Shown: piece after piece, positions 54,948 to 63,648 of the stretch
Layout of the letters: every line of letters starts with the position of its first letter
How positions within the stretch are numbered: position 1 is the first letter of the stretch
Notes under the pieces: model-generated
Told to the model about the DNA's origin: nothing
The model's database searches: none
The model's input: the letters and a program-made list of their open reading frames with translations, nothing else
Assembly (NCBI GenBank): GCA_045129695.1
Contig: JBGVJZ010000025.1
Coordinates: 39,475 to 103,474, forward strand
Source: Eshraghiella sp045129695
Lineage (GTDB): Bacteria > Bacillota > Clostridia > Lachnospirales > Lachnospiraceae
Reading direction: 5' to 3'
Length of the DNA: 64,000 nt
Program-made: the position numbers and the translations under genes

Positions 54948-56723
54948 ATGAAAAATAAATTTTTATCGCTGTTTATGGCTGTCATGACATGTACCTTCAT
55001 CGCAGTTTCCTCAACAGGATGTTTTCCTACCGACACGAAATCAACTTCAACTGATTCCACCGTGGAAAATACTCCTGATAATTCCGACAGTAATAACAAT
55101 ACTGACAAGACCGATGTTTTGGATATTGATACATCGGACTTAATCCAGATAACTGACAAGGATAAGACTACGGAATACGATTCGTCTGCTGCCACCATTA
55201 AGCTTAACGGTAATTCAATAGACTGTTCTGCCGGCAGTGTATCCATATCCGGCTGCGTTGCCACCATTACAGTTCCGGGAACCTATGTGGTAAGCGGAAC
55301 CCTTAATGATGGACAAATTATTATAAATGTGGACAAGCAGGAGGATGTCCATCTGATTCTTGATGGTGTGGACATTACCTGCTCAGACAGTGCTCCAATT
55401 TATATAATGTCGGCCGACAAAACGATTGTAACACTTGCAGAGGATTCACTGAACACACTTACCGACAATGCGAATTATACTTATTCGGATACTGAGTCAG
55501 AAGAACCTAACGCTGCTCTTTTTTCTAAGGATAATCTTACCATTAACGGAGGAGGTGCTTTGGTTGTTAATGCTAACTTCAACAATGGAATACAGACCAA
55601 GAACCATTTAAAAATTCTCGGTGGAAATATAACCGTTACTGCTGTTAATGATGCTCTAAAGGGTAAAGATTCTGTCACTATTACCGGCGGAAGCTTTAAG
55701 CTCGATGCAAAGGGCGATGGAATTAATTCCTCCAACGTCGAAGAGGCAGGCAAGGGCTATGTCCATATTAGCGGCGGCGAATTTGACATAACCTCCGGGG
55801 GCAAGGGAATTAATGGTGCGACCATGATTATTGCAGAGGGCGGTAGCTGTATGGTTACTTCCGATGACGACTCACTTCATTCTAACGGTGACATTATTAT
55901 TTCAGATGGTAAATTTACTTTGGCAAGTGATGATGATGGAATTCATTCCGACAGTGAATTAACCATTAACGGCGGAACTGTTTCCATCACAAGAAGTTAT
56001 GAAGGTCTTGAAGGTGGCGGTATTACCATTAACGGCGGAGACATTTCAGTTTATGCTTCAGACGATGGAATTAATGTTGCAAGCGGCAATGATGAATCCG
56101 CCACCGGCGGAATGTGGGGCAGGGACGCTTTTGCCTCCGACAGCAGTTGCAATCTTGTGATTGCAGGCGGCAATCTCTATATCAACAGTTCAGGTGATGG
56201 ACTTGATTCCAATGGCACAATAGAAATGTCAGGTGGAAATGTTGTAGTCGATGGACCTGCTTCATCCGGAAATGGTGCATTGGATTACGGAATTTCATTT
56301 GAAATTACAGGAGGCAACCTTATTGCAATCGGTGCTTCAGGAATGTCGGAAAATGTAACTGACGGTTCTACGCAATGTGCTGCACTGCTTAACTTTTCCG
56401 GTTCACTTGGTGGCACAATGATAACCATAACTGATTCAGATAATAACGTAATTGCCAGTATCAAATCCACTAAAAACTGGGGTTCATTAAATATATCAAC
56501 TCCTGCCATAAAAACCGGCGAGACCTACAATGTATGTTCAGATGGTACACTTTCAGGTGCTACAATGATAGGACCTGAATGTTATGTTGGCGGAACGCTT
56601 TCAGGTGAGACCAATCTTGGAACCTTTACCCAGACGGATATAATTTATGGTGAAGGTATGGGCATGGGAAGTCCCGGCGGTATGGGAGGCATGGGAGGTC
56701 ATGGCGGTCACGGCGGAAGATAA
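54948..56723 (+). CDS. Cthe_2159-type carbohydrate-binding beta-helix lipoprotein
   Basis: A 591-residue surface protein. A signal peptide with lipobox-like SSTGC (Cys about 26) is followed by an acidic Ser/Thr/Asp linker and then, from about residue 80, the Cthe_2159 fold (VTVPGTYVVSG-like ITVPGTYVVSG, HLILDGVDITCSDSAPIY). Many short repeats of the type ITINGG and SDDDGIHS suggest a calcium-binding parallel beta-helix. Cthe_2159 binds pectic polysaccharide. The last 25 residues are Gly/Met/His-rich (GMGGHGGHGG). AGAGGTG precedes the ATG at 54948. Confidence 0.85.
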   Translation: MKNKFLSLFMAVMTCTFIAVSSTGCFPTDTKSTSTDSTVENTPDNSDSNNNTDKTDVLDIDTSDLIQITDKDKTTEYDSSAATIKLNGNSIDCSAGSVSISGCVATITVPGTYVVSGTLNDGQIIINVDKQEDVHLILDGVDITCSDSAPIYIMSADKTIVTLAEDSLNTLTDNANYTYSDTESEEPNAALFSKDNLTINGGGALVVNANFNNGIQTKNHLKILGGNITVTAVNDALKGKDSVTITGGSFKLDAKGDGINSSNVEEAGKGYVHISGGEFDITSGGKGINGATMIIAEGGSCMVTSDDDSLHSNGDIIISDGKFTLASDDDGIHSDSELTINGGTVSITRSYEGLEGGGITINGGDISVYASDDGINVASGNDESATGGMWGRDAFASDSSCNLVIAGGNLYINSSGDGLDSNGTIEMSGGNVVVDGPASSGNGALDYGISFEITGGNLIAIGASGMSENVTDGSTQCAALLNFSGSLGGTMITITDSDNNVIASIKSTKNWGSLNISTPAIKTGETYNVCSDGTLSGATMIGPECYVGGTLSGETNLGTFTQTDIIYGEGMGMGSPGGMGGMGGHGGHGGR

Positions 56724-56741
56724 TAAGAATTTATCAATAAT

Positions 56742-56776
56742 AAAATGGAGTGGTGCCAGAGACATCACTCCATTTT
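56742..56776. terminator. Bidirectional terminator between the lipoprotein gene and spoVT
   Basis: AAAATGGAGTG pairs with CACTCCATTTT (extended by wobble pairs to 14 bp), with A/T runs on both sides, between two convergent genes. Confidence 0.85.
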
Positions 56777-56778
56777 AA

Positions 56779-57324
56779 TTAATTTTCCATGTGTTTGCCC
56801 AAAAAGCCGGCTGTTGAGTTGGTAAGTTTCTGTTCCGCTTCTCCAAATTTTGTCTTATTCTCTTTAGTGGTAATGATTACGCTCCCAATAGCATCTCCCT
56901 CAGATATAATCGGGCTGATGACCTGACTTTGAAATTCATTTTCTCCGGGAATAATAGGAATAAATTTTTTCTCTTCTCTTGTAGCAATCACACTGTCTCT
57001 CTCATCAATAAGCTTTTCAAGCTGCTGGCTGATTGCTTTCATAAGCATATCCTTCTTGGCTCCGCCCGCAACTGCAATCACCTGATCTCTGTCTGTTATA
57101 CATATAATGTTTCCTGTAATCTGGGCAAGTACTTCAGCGTACTGCTTCGCAAAATCACCAAGCTCTCCTATTGGCGAATATTTCTTTAATATAATTTCCC
57201 CTTCATGGTCTGTGAAGATTTCTAAAGGGTCTCCCTCTCTTATTCTAAGAACTCTTCTTATTTCCTTTGGAACTACTACTCTGCCTAAATCATCAATACG
57301 GCGAACAATTCCTGTTGCTTTCAT
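56779..57324 (-). CDS. spoVT: Stage V sporulation protein T
   Basis: SpoVT (181 aa) is a forespore regulator. The N-terminal AbrB swapped-hairpin domain (KATGIVRRIDDLGRVVVPKEIRR) is followed by a GAF domain that ends in SVIITTKENKTKFGEAEQKL. The ATG at 57324 follows GGAGG by 5 bases. A sigma-G-type promoter lies upstream, as for the B. subtilis gene. Confidence 0.96.
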   Translation of the reverse strand: MKATGIVRRIDDLGRVVVPKEIRRVLRIREGDPLEIFTDHEGEIILKKYSPIGELGDFAKQYAEVLAQITGNIICITDRDQVIAVAGGAKKDMLMKAISQQLEKLIDERDSVIATREEKKFIPIIPGENEFQSQVISPIISEGDAIGSVIITTKENKTKFGEAEQKLTNSTAGFLGKHMEN

Positions 57325-57381
57325 GCTTTCCTCCATAAACTATATTTCTTGATTTGATTTTACAAATCATTGTTGTGGAGT

Positions 57382-57411
57382 TAGTATGTGGAAAAAAAGA
57401 TGATATTATGC
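57382..57411 (-). promoter_or_regulatory. Sigma-G-type promoter of spoVT
   Basis: Minus-strand GCATA (57407-57411), an 18-base spacer and CATACTA (57382-57388) fit the forespore sigma-G consensus. The box is 58 bases before the spoVT ATG. Confidence 0.65.
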
Positions 57412-57497
57412 GTTATTAAATTTGCAATATCTCTGGTTGAATGATGCAATATACATAATAGACTTTTACAAAAAAATTTTAGAACGAACAAGTTTGT

Positions 57498-58999
57498 ATG
57501 AATAATGTATTTAAACGAATTTTTAATAAAAAAACGCTTAAAATAGTATGGCTTATATATTCTCTTTTAAGTATAGCAACAGTTGTATATTTTGCAGACC
57601 ATCTGCTTACCAAAGATCTGAATATAGATTCAGAGAGAATATCATTGAATGATAATTGGAATATTACAATTGACGGGCAGATATACGAAGATGTAAGTCT
57701 TGACTCACTCCATTTCGACTCAGTTAATATAGGCAGTAAGATTGTTATGGAAACAATTCTTCCTGACAAGTGGGATTTTGAGGAAGCAGCAATGACTTTT
57801 CATGTCCATCAATCCACAGTCGCCATGTATGCAGGTGATGAATTATTCTATGAATATGGTCAAGACCGGAGAGAACAGGGCAAAACAGTAGGAAGCGGAT
57901 TACAGATACTTAATATTTCCAATGAGTACCGGGGACAAACACTCCGAATCATTCTTGATGTAACGGAGAATCTTGCTTTCTCAAGCTTTGATCCTATATA
58001 TATCAGCGAACGGAATAATTCCTACCGATTTATAATTACAGAAAATCGTCTGGCCTTATTTTTAGGTTCTTTTCTGGTAGTTTTTGGTATTGCTGTATCC
58101 CTTTTTTCCATATTTGCAGTTATTAATTCAAGAAAATATATCAATGTATTATTCCTTTCCTGTTTTTCAATTTTTATGGGGTTATGGACACTACCGATAT
58201 TGCCCACAGTGCAGCACTTTTACCTTACTCGCAGATATTATTTGTTATTCACTCGGTTTTCTTTACATATGTTTTCCTCAAAAAGAGCAGGCAGGATTCA
58301 CGAAAACACCTTTTGTACACCATCGGCTTAATTATTGTTTTGTCCTGCATACTTTATGACTTAATTGTTTATGTAATTAACCGATATGCAGGGTTGCAGC
58401 TTTACAACATAAAAGGCGTATCCTCTCTGGGAATTATAACATTTATAGGAATTCTTATATTAGATTTGGCTCATGATATTACGCTTAATATGATGGAAGA
58501 AAAGGAAAAAGCACTGCTTATAAAACGTGCTTATACGGATGAATTAACACAGATTAATAACCGCACCTTCTGTTCAGAGTATATGACCGGACTTGAAAAA
58601 GAGGACAGCCGCAATTACTCCATTATAGCATTTGATTTAAATGATTTAAAGAAAACCAATGATACTAAAGGACATACAAAGGGATATTTATTGATTAAAT
58701 CAGCCGCTTCTGTTATCTCTGAAGCATTTTCATCTTCAGGTGTTGTAGGCAGGATGGGTGGTGACGAATTTATTGCTATTCTGCCCGACAATAACGCAAC
58801 ACGACTTCGGGAGCTTGTTTCTGATTTCAACAATATGATTATTAAAACTAACAAAGCTAATCCTGATTTACATTTATCAATTTCATACGGTTTTGCTACA
58901 AGTGATGAAATTACGGAAAATAATATTGAGAAAGTATATCAACTGGCTGATGACCGCATGTATGAGTACAAACAGAATTATAAGAACAACCGAAAATAA
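57498..58999 (+). pseudogene. Membrane GGDEF protein broken by deletion/frameshift
   Basis: The first frame (57498-58331) encodes a membrane helix, an extracytoplasmic sensor domain of about 170 residues and the first helices of a multi-helix membrane domain up to FSIFMGLWTL. The frame of the second part (58184-58999) supplies later helices and an intact cyclase with DELTQINNR, DLNDLKKTND and GRMGGDEF. In related proteins several helices lie between; they are missing here and the phase shifts near 58180-58190. I infer an internal deletion with frameshift. A separate GGDEF protein starting at ATG 58184 remains possible but has no ribosome site. Confidence 0.75.
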
Positions 59000-59010
59000 A
59001 AGTAACATAC

Positions 59011-59053
59011 CAAAAGCTTCTGTCTTAATATTTTTATAAGACAGAAGCTTTTG
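59011..59053. terminator. Strong hairpin terminator between the GGDEF pseudogene and nadE
   Basis: A perfect 17-bp stem (59011-59027 with 59037-59053) around a 9-base AT loop. Its TTTT tract suits the plus strand; it can also serve the convergent NAD operon. Confidence 0.85.
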
Positions 59054-59114
59054 TATCATAGCCCGAAATGATTATTACTTAAAATTCAAAATAACAGTAT
59101 TGCATGTGACATGC

Positions 59115-59849
59115 CTATACCTCGCTTGGAATAAAAGCAGGCATTAACTGCAGCTTGAAAAGATTCTTCCTGTGCAAACCATCAATTCTCGCTTTAACAG
59201 CTTCGTCCTCAATTACACCATCTCTGATATATTTATCAAGTACCGCATAGGTAAAACCGAGATTATCTTCATCCGTCTTACCACAGAGACCGTCAATAGG
59301 TACCTTATCAACAAGTACTTCCGGTAAATCTAACAGATGTCCTATTTTCTTAATCTCTTTAACCGTCAGATTTGAAAGCGGGCTGAAATCACCTGCCGCA
59401 TCACCATATCGTGTAGAATATCCAACCCAGTCTTCTGAGAGATTACAGGTGTTAACCACTCTTCCGTTGTTGCACTGTGATACCGCATAAAGTGTTGTCA
59501 TTCTGATTCTTGACGGCATATTAACCAATGCCTGATTACTCAGCTCCATGACCGCACCAATCTGTTTCTTCATTGCTTCAACTGCATCATAAATATTTAT
59601 TGTAAAGCTTTTAATACCAAGATGCTCTACTAACATATGTGCACAGTCAATATCATGCTGTTCTCCGCATGGCATCAGAACTCCGATAACCCTGTCCTTA
59701 CCGAGTGCTTCGACGCAAAGTGCTGCTGCCACAGAGCTGTCCTTTCCTCCTGATATACCTATAACTGCATTGCAGCCTTTTCCGTTTTGTTCAAAAAAAT
59801 CTCTTATCCACTGAACACATTCATTCTTAATTTTTAACACATCAAACAT
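59115..59849 (-). CDS. nadE: Ammonia-dependent NAD synthetase
   Basis: NadE (244 aa) amidates nicotinate adenine dinucleotide to NAD. The ATP-pyrophosphatase P-loop SGGKDS is at 33-38; CNLSEDWVGYSTRYGDAAGDF is the family substrate region. No glutaminase domain is present, so it uses ammonia. Its ATG overlaps the stop of the NAMPT-like gene (TAATG) and uses GGAGG inside that gene. Confidence 0.95.
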   Translation of the reverse strand: MFDVLKIKNECVQWIRDFFEQNGKGCNAVIGISGGKDSSVAAALCVEALGKDRVIGVLMPCGEQHDIDCAHMLVEHLGIKSFTINIYDAVEAMKKQIGAVMELSNQALVNMPSRIRMTTLYAVSQCNNGRVVNTCNLSEDWVGYSTRYGDAAGDFSPLSNLTVKEIKKIGHLLDLPEVLVDKVPIDGLCGKTDEDNLGFTYAVLDKYIRDGVIEDEAVKARIDGLHRKNLFKLQLMPAFIPSEV

Positions 59850-61324
59850 TAGAATTTACCTCCATGAAGAATTTCTCTAATCTCTTTAAGAGACTGTTCT
59901 TTAACCATTTTACCGTCTTTAAATACTGTAACCAGCTCATTCGCAGGATTTGCACAGGCCTCATCCCAATTGTATCCGTCTTGAAATACATATTCCCCTG
60001 CTTCATTCAGACTTACAACACAGCATCCTTTCTGTGATTTCTTAAAGCCGCCATCCTTCGGATTTTTAAAAATAGGAAATGGCTGATTATCAATTTCACA
60101 ATAGGTTGCTTTAATACACGAACTGAACGTATCTCTGGTAAACGGTTTGAGCATTCCCACCTCCTCAACGCATTGCATTGAGAAGGAACCGACACCAAGT
60201 GCTACATTTGAACAAGCAAAACCATTTTCCAAGAGAATTTTATAAATCTGCTCACAACGCTGGATTGTAATTGAATCGCCGTAAATTGCTTTCACATGAG
60301 GATCAAGCACCTTATAGCCCTTACTGTTAACTGTTCCTCCGAAAATATCCCACAGCTTAAAAACAGTCTGTGTAACAACGTCCACACATTCACCTGAATC
60401 CCCTCGCATAAGCATACAGCCGTTGTGGGCAAGAATTTCTTCTTTTAATTGTGGCAGAACATTATCGATAATATTCCAGTAATCATATGAATCAAGCACA
60501 GCTGAAAAGCTTGTATTCGGATATATTTCTGTAAGCAGTCTTCTTAAAAGTGTTATCTCATCACCATCAACCGCATAGTTGCTGCACATAACAGAATGCT
60601 CTGTACTCGGACTTCCGAATGCCACAGGCTCTTTGGTGCAATCACAATTGTACATTTTCTCAAGATAGTATATTGTCGGAACAGTCGCCGTATTAAGGAA
60701 TGACAGACACCATCCTGCACCTGCCTTAATAGCTGACTCTGTGCACTCCTCACCTCTAAAATCAAATGCACCCAGAGCCTTTGCTCTTGGAAGACTGTCA
60801 TCGCAGGTAAGCTCGTAATATTTATTTACTATTTCCCTATAAGTATAACCAACGGTTGCGGCAATCATAGGATGCCAGCTCTCCGCTGAAATCAGACTTT
60901 CCAAAGCCTGCGGAAGCCATGCAAAATCAGGATGAGTATTGGTTATTCCAAACATCGGAACATGCATCGGCACTCTTGCACCCTCAGGAAGAGAAATAAT
61001 CTCAATCGGTAGATAGCCAAGCTTATGAAGCTTCTCTATTTTGTCAATTTTATACGCATCCACCCCAAGTGCAGCATCCATGATACGCTTATACTCACCT
61101 ACTGCCTCTTCATAGGTCCTGTTAAAAAACTCATCATTAAAATAATCTATGAGATATTTTTTAATAAAGCCCTGAAGACCAAACATAACGACTTTATCCC
61201 ACATATCAACTCTGCTCATTCTAGGAGTAAAATAAGAAACAGATTTGTTAATTTTCTTCGGAAGCATTTCTGCATGTACTGCTTTATAAAAATCAATAAG
61301 TAACATTGGATTTCCATTATTCAT
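59849..61324 (-). CDS. NAMPT-like nicotinamide (ADP-)phosphoribosyltransferase
   Basis: A 491-residue member of the NAMPT/NadV family: DFRGEE, FGSPSTEHSVM (active-site His context), DSYDYWN, MRGDSGE and NSKGYKVLDPHVKAIYGDS are recognisable. NAMPT makes NMN from nicotinamide and PRPP. In phage NARP1 pathways a homologue (Namat) instead joins nicotinamide to ADP-ribose-pyrophosphate to give NAD+. The neighbour is Prs-like, as in NARP1, so the substrate is open. No NMN adenylyltransferase is in the operon. The ATG at 61324 overlaps the upstream gene by 8 bases. Confidence 0.85.
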   Translation of the reverse strand: MNNGNPMLLIDFYKAVHAEMLPKKINKSVSYFTPRMSRVDMWDKVVMFGLQGFIKKYLIDYFNDEFFNRTYEEAVGEYKRIMDAALGVDAYKIDKIEKLHKLGYLPIEIISLPEGARVPMHVPMFGITNTHPDFAWLPQALESLISAESWHPMIAATVGYTYREIVNKYYELTCDDSLPRAKALGAFDFRGEECTESAIKAGAGWCLSFLNTATVPTIYYLEKMYNCDCTKEPVAFGSPSTEHSVMCSNYAVDGDEITLLRRLLTEIYPNTSFSAVLDSYDYWNIIDNVLPQLKEEILAHNGCMLMRGDSGECVDVVTQTVFKLWDIFGGTVNSKGYKVLDPHVKAIYGDSITIQRCEQIYKILLENGFACSNVALGVGSFSMQCVEEVGMLKPFTRDTFSSCIKATYCEIDNQPFPIFKNPKDGGFKKSQKGCCVVSLNEAGEYVFQDGYNWDEACANPANELVTVFKDGKMVKEQSLKEIREILHGGKF

Positions 61325-62123
61325 AATCAATCACCTCTATCATAGAATGTTCTTTGGTAAAAATACTGTTTGTTGTATATATTCTTGTAATCAGTCCGCT
61401 ATCAATCACCGGGCCCTCAAGAATTGTATTCTCGCAATGTGAGATATACAGATAAATATCCTTCGCTCCAAGCTCTTTTAATGCCCTGGCACTGTAATAA
61501 AAGGTTCCTCCCCTGCTGGAAATATCATCTACAATCAGAACATCGCTTCCTTCAATCAGTTCTGTTCTGCCAAAAGCATTTAACCCCTGAATCTCACCGC
61601 TTGACCAGTCTCTTTTCTTAATTCCGTAAGTAAAAGGTCTGTCAATCATTCCTGAGTAACGCTTCATCGCTCCCTCATCAGGATAGAACATAATAAGATT
61701 TCTGTCAGAACTAATTTTATCAATTACCTTCAAAATATTGTTCTTCGGAGAATCAACAATAACATTATCAAGCAATGCTTCGCTTACATTAGAATGTGGG
61801 TCAAGCACTTTTACAGAAGTAAATTTAAGCGAATTAATTATCTCAGCAAAATATTTAAGAGTAAATACATCCTCATCCTTCTTAACCCTGTCCTGACGTG
61901 CATTCGGAATATATGGCATAACTAATCTGATATTATTGATTCCGTGGCTTTGAAGATGCCTTGTAAGATATATCAATGCAACCAACTCTTCATTATTCTC
62001 GAACGTCCATAATATCTCTGCTATTCTGTCAGAATCAAAATTCTTCTCCACATATTCTTTTATCAAAAGACAACCATCCGGAAATCTGTTCAATTCAACA
62101 ATTTTACCATTTAATTTAATCAT
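61317..62123 (-). CDS. Short divergent Prs-like (phosphoribosyl pyrophosphate synthetase family) protein
   Basis: A 268-residue protein, against about 315 for housekeeping Prs. It keeps MPYIPNARQDR (70-79), LDPHSN (108-112) and the PRPP loop LIVDDISSRGGT (196-207), but lacks the usual N-terminal G-N-x-x-L-A start. Prs makes PRPP from ribose-5-phosphate and ATP. The NARP1 enzyme Adps is also Prs-like and pyrophosphorylates ADP-ribose. The gene overlaps the NAMPT-like gene, so both products probably act together: as PRPP supply for NAMPT, or as an Adps-Namat pair. AAAGGGG precedes the ATG. Confidence 0.8.
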   Translation of the reverse strand: MIKLNGKIVELNRFPDGCLLIKEYVEKNFDSDRIAEILWTFENNEELVALIYLTRHLQSHGINNIRLVMPYIPNARQDRVKKDEDVFTLKYFAEIINSLKFTSVKVLDPHSNVSEALLDNVIVDSPKNNILKVIDKISSDRNLIMFYPDEGAMKRYSGMIDRPFTYGIKKRDWSSGEIQGLNAFGRTELIEGSDVLIVDDISSRGGTFYYSARALKELGAKDIYLYISHCENTILEGPVIDSGLITRIYTTNSIFTKEHSMIEVIDYE

Positions 62124-62137
62124 AACAACAATCCCCT

Positions 62138-62659
62138 TTAGATAACGTCAATCTGGCATGATCTCATTGTCTCAAGTGCCGCCAGATGCTTCTCAACCGT
62201 AACTCCGGCACAGCATTTAGAATCAACCGCTATATCCATCTCTGTAAAATTAGCTTTAAGCAAGAGTGCGTTTGATACAACGCAGATATCCGTACATAAT
62301 CCGATAAGTGTTATCTTAATATCATTAACGTCATATTCTCTTATAACATCAACTAACTCTACAGAACCAAAGGTAGGCTTCTCTACAGACCTGAAGCCTT
62401 TTGCGTCAAGTGCCTTCTGTACTTTACAATCCAATTTCCATCCCGGTGTACCCTTTATACAATGAGGAACCGGAAGGTATTTCCCCTCTCTTGTATCCAT
62501 ATAATTATCTCCATGTGTATCATAGGTTGCAATTATATCACCCTGAAAATTCATAATTTTGTCAACTACATTATCAACAATCTCCACTGCTTCACTGCTC
62601 CCTAACGCTCCATCAACAAAATCCTTCTGCATGTCCACTACAATCAAAATTTCCTTCAT
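62138..62659 (-). CDS. pncA: Nicotinamidase-type cysteine hydrolase
   Basis: A 173-residue isochorismatase-superfamily protein. The catalytic triad is visible as D9 (VVDMQKDF), K94 (EKPTFGS) and C126 (LCTDICV); DTHGDNY supplies likely metal ligands. It should deamidate nicotinamide to nicotinate. The ATG at 62659 follows GAGAGG. The operon position beside nadE supports the role. Confidence 0.85.
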   Translation of the reverse strand: MKEILIVVDMQKDFVDGALGSSEAVEIVDNVVDKIMNFQGDIIATYDTHGDNYMDTREGKYLPVPHCIKGTPGWKLDCKVQKALDAKGFRSVEKPTFGSVELVDVIREYDVNDIKITLIGLCTDICVVSNALLLKANFTEMDIAVDSKCCAGVTVEKHLAALETMRSCQIDVI

Positions 62660-62664
62660 AAATA

Positions 62665-63528
62665 TCAACCTCTCTTTCCTAAATTAGCTGCCATATATAA
62701 TTTCGCCGGTCTGTGTCCGGCACCCGTCTCATATTCATCCGTTTCCACAACATAATCTGCAATTTTTCTTCTGAAATTAGCTGCCTGTGTGGCTTTACCC
62801 GTAATGTTTTCCTGAATTTTCTGAAGCTTAAGCAATGTGAATTTCTTAGGTACAAAATCAAACAGCAGATTAAAATCCATTACATCATTTCTTAAAGATG
62901 TGAGTGCCGTACTAATTATTGCAGCATGGTCAAACGCAATGTCATCACTTTCGATTATCTCAAATCTTCTTATTCCGAATTCATTACGAATTTCCTTAAG
63001 AACTGCTCTAAGCACAATATCTTCATTAGTCAGATTCAGGTAATACAGTCCCGATTGTTCCGTAAATGTAATCTCAAACCATTTTGCATCATTGGCATCA
63101 TTTCCGCTGTGGGCTTCCATACTACCGTCAGATATTATGGAAGTAAATGCATTGGAAATTATCCTTCCTCTGGGATCTCTGTCACAATCACTGAACACTC
63201 CCACATGCTTCATCGATACAGGCTCAATTCCCGTCTCTTCTACAATCTCTCTGAATGCACATTCCTCAATGTTCTCATCACTTCTTAGAAAGCCTCCCGG
63301 CAATGCCCAACTGTTCAAAAAAGGGTGGGCACCTCTTTTCACTAATAACAAAAGGAGCCGTGCTTCACTCTCTTTACGATAATTCTCTTCATTAGTACTC
63401 CCAATTGTAAAAGCTGCCACATCTGACGAAACCGATGGTCTGAAATACTTGTCTAATTTATACGATTCCAAAAATTTCCTCTCATCATCCAAGTTATTTC
63501 TGGAAGCATATAACTCACTTAACTTCAC
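62665..63528 (-). CDS. nrtR: NrtR-like Nudix transcriptional regulator
   Basis: A 287-residue protein with an N-terminal Nudix domain and a C-terminal winged-helix part (about 215-287), the architecture of NrtR, an ADP-ribose-responsive repressor of NAD genes. The Nudix box is complete (G79-x5-E85-x7-R93-E-x2-E97-E-x-G100), so hydrolysis may be retained, unlike many NrtRs. The start is GTG with GGAGG 7 bases upstream. It is first in the NAD operon and followed by pncA after 5 bases. Confidence 0.85.
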   Translation of the reverse strand: MKLSELYASRNNLDDERKFLESYKLDKYFRPSVSSDVAAFTIGSTNEENYRKESEARLLLLLVKRGAHPFLNSWALPGGFLRSDENIEECAFREIVEETGIEPVSMKHVGVFSDCDRDPRGRIISNAFTSIISDGSMEAHSGNDANDAKWFEITFTEQSGLYYLNLTNEDIVLRAVLKEIRNEFGIRRFEIIESDDIAFDHAAIISTALTSLRNDVMDFNLLFDFVPKKFTLLKLQKIQENITGKATQAANFRRKIADYVVETDEYETGAGHRPAKLYMAANLGKRG

Positions 63529-63558
63529 TTCCTTGCCTCCTTTTGTTGATGTGTTATT

Positions 63559-63570
63559 GTTATTAATAAC
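63559..63570 (-). promoter_or_regulatory. Candidate NrtR operator
   Basis: The perfect palindrome GTTATTAATAAC lies 3 bases downstream of the -10 box, over the expected transcription start, where a repressor would block the promoter. Assignment to NrtR rests on position only. Confidence 0.5.
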
Positions 63571-63573
63571 TTG

Positions 63574-63602
63574 ATAATATCATTTTGTTCATATCCTGTC
63601 AA
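63574..63602 (-). promoter_or_regulatory. Sigma-A promoter of the NAD operon
   Basis: TTGACA (63597-63602) and TATTAT (63574-63579) are separated by exactly 17 bases on the minus strand. Confidence 0.85.
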
Positions 63603-63621
63603 CACTTTTTTATAAAATAAA

Positions 63622-63648
63622 AAATACCGGGCTCATCGTCCGGTATTT
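63622..63648 (-). terminator. Terminator of the upstream GGDEF gene
   Basis: AAATACCGG pairs with CCGGTATTT without mismatch; a T-rich run follows on the minus strand. It overlaps the last codons of the GGDEF gene. Confidence 0.85.
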
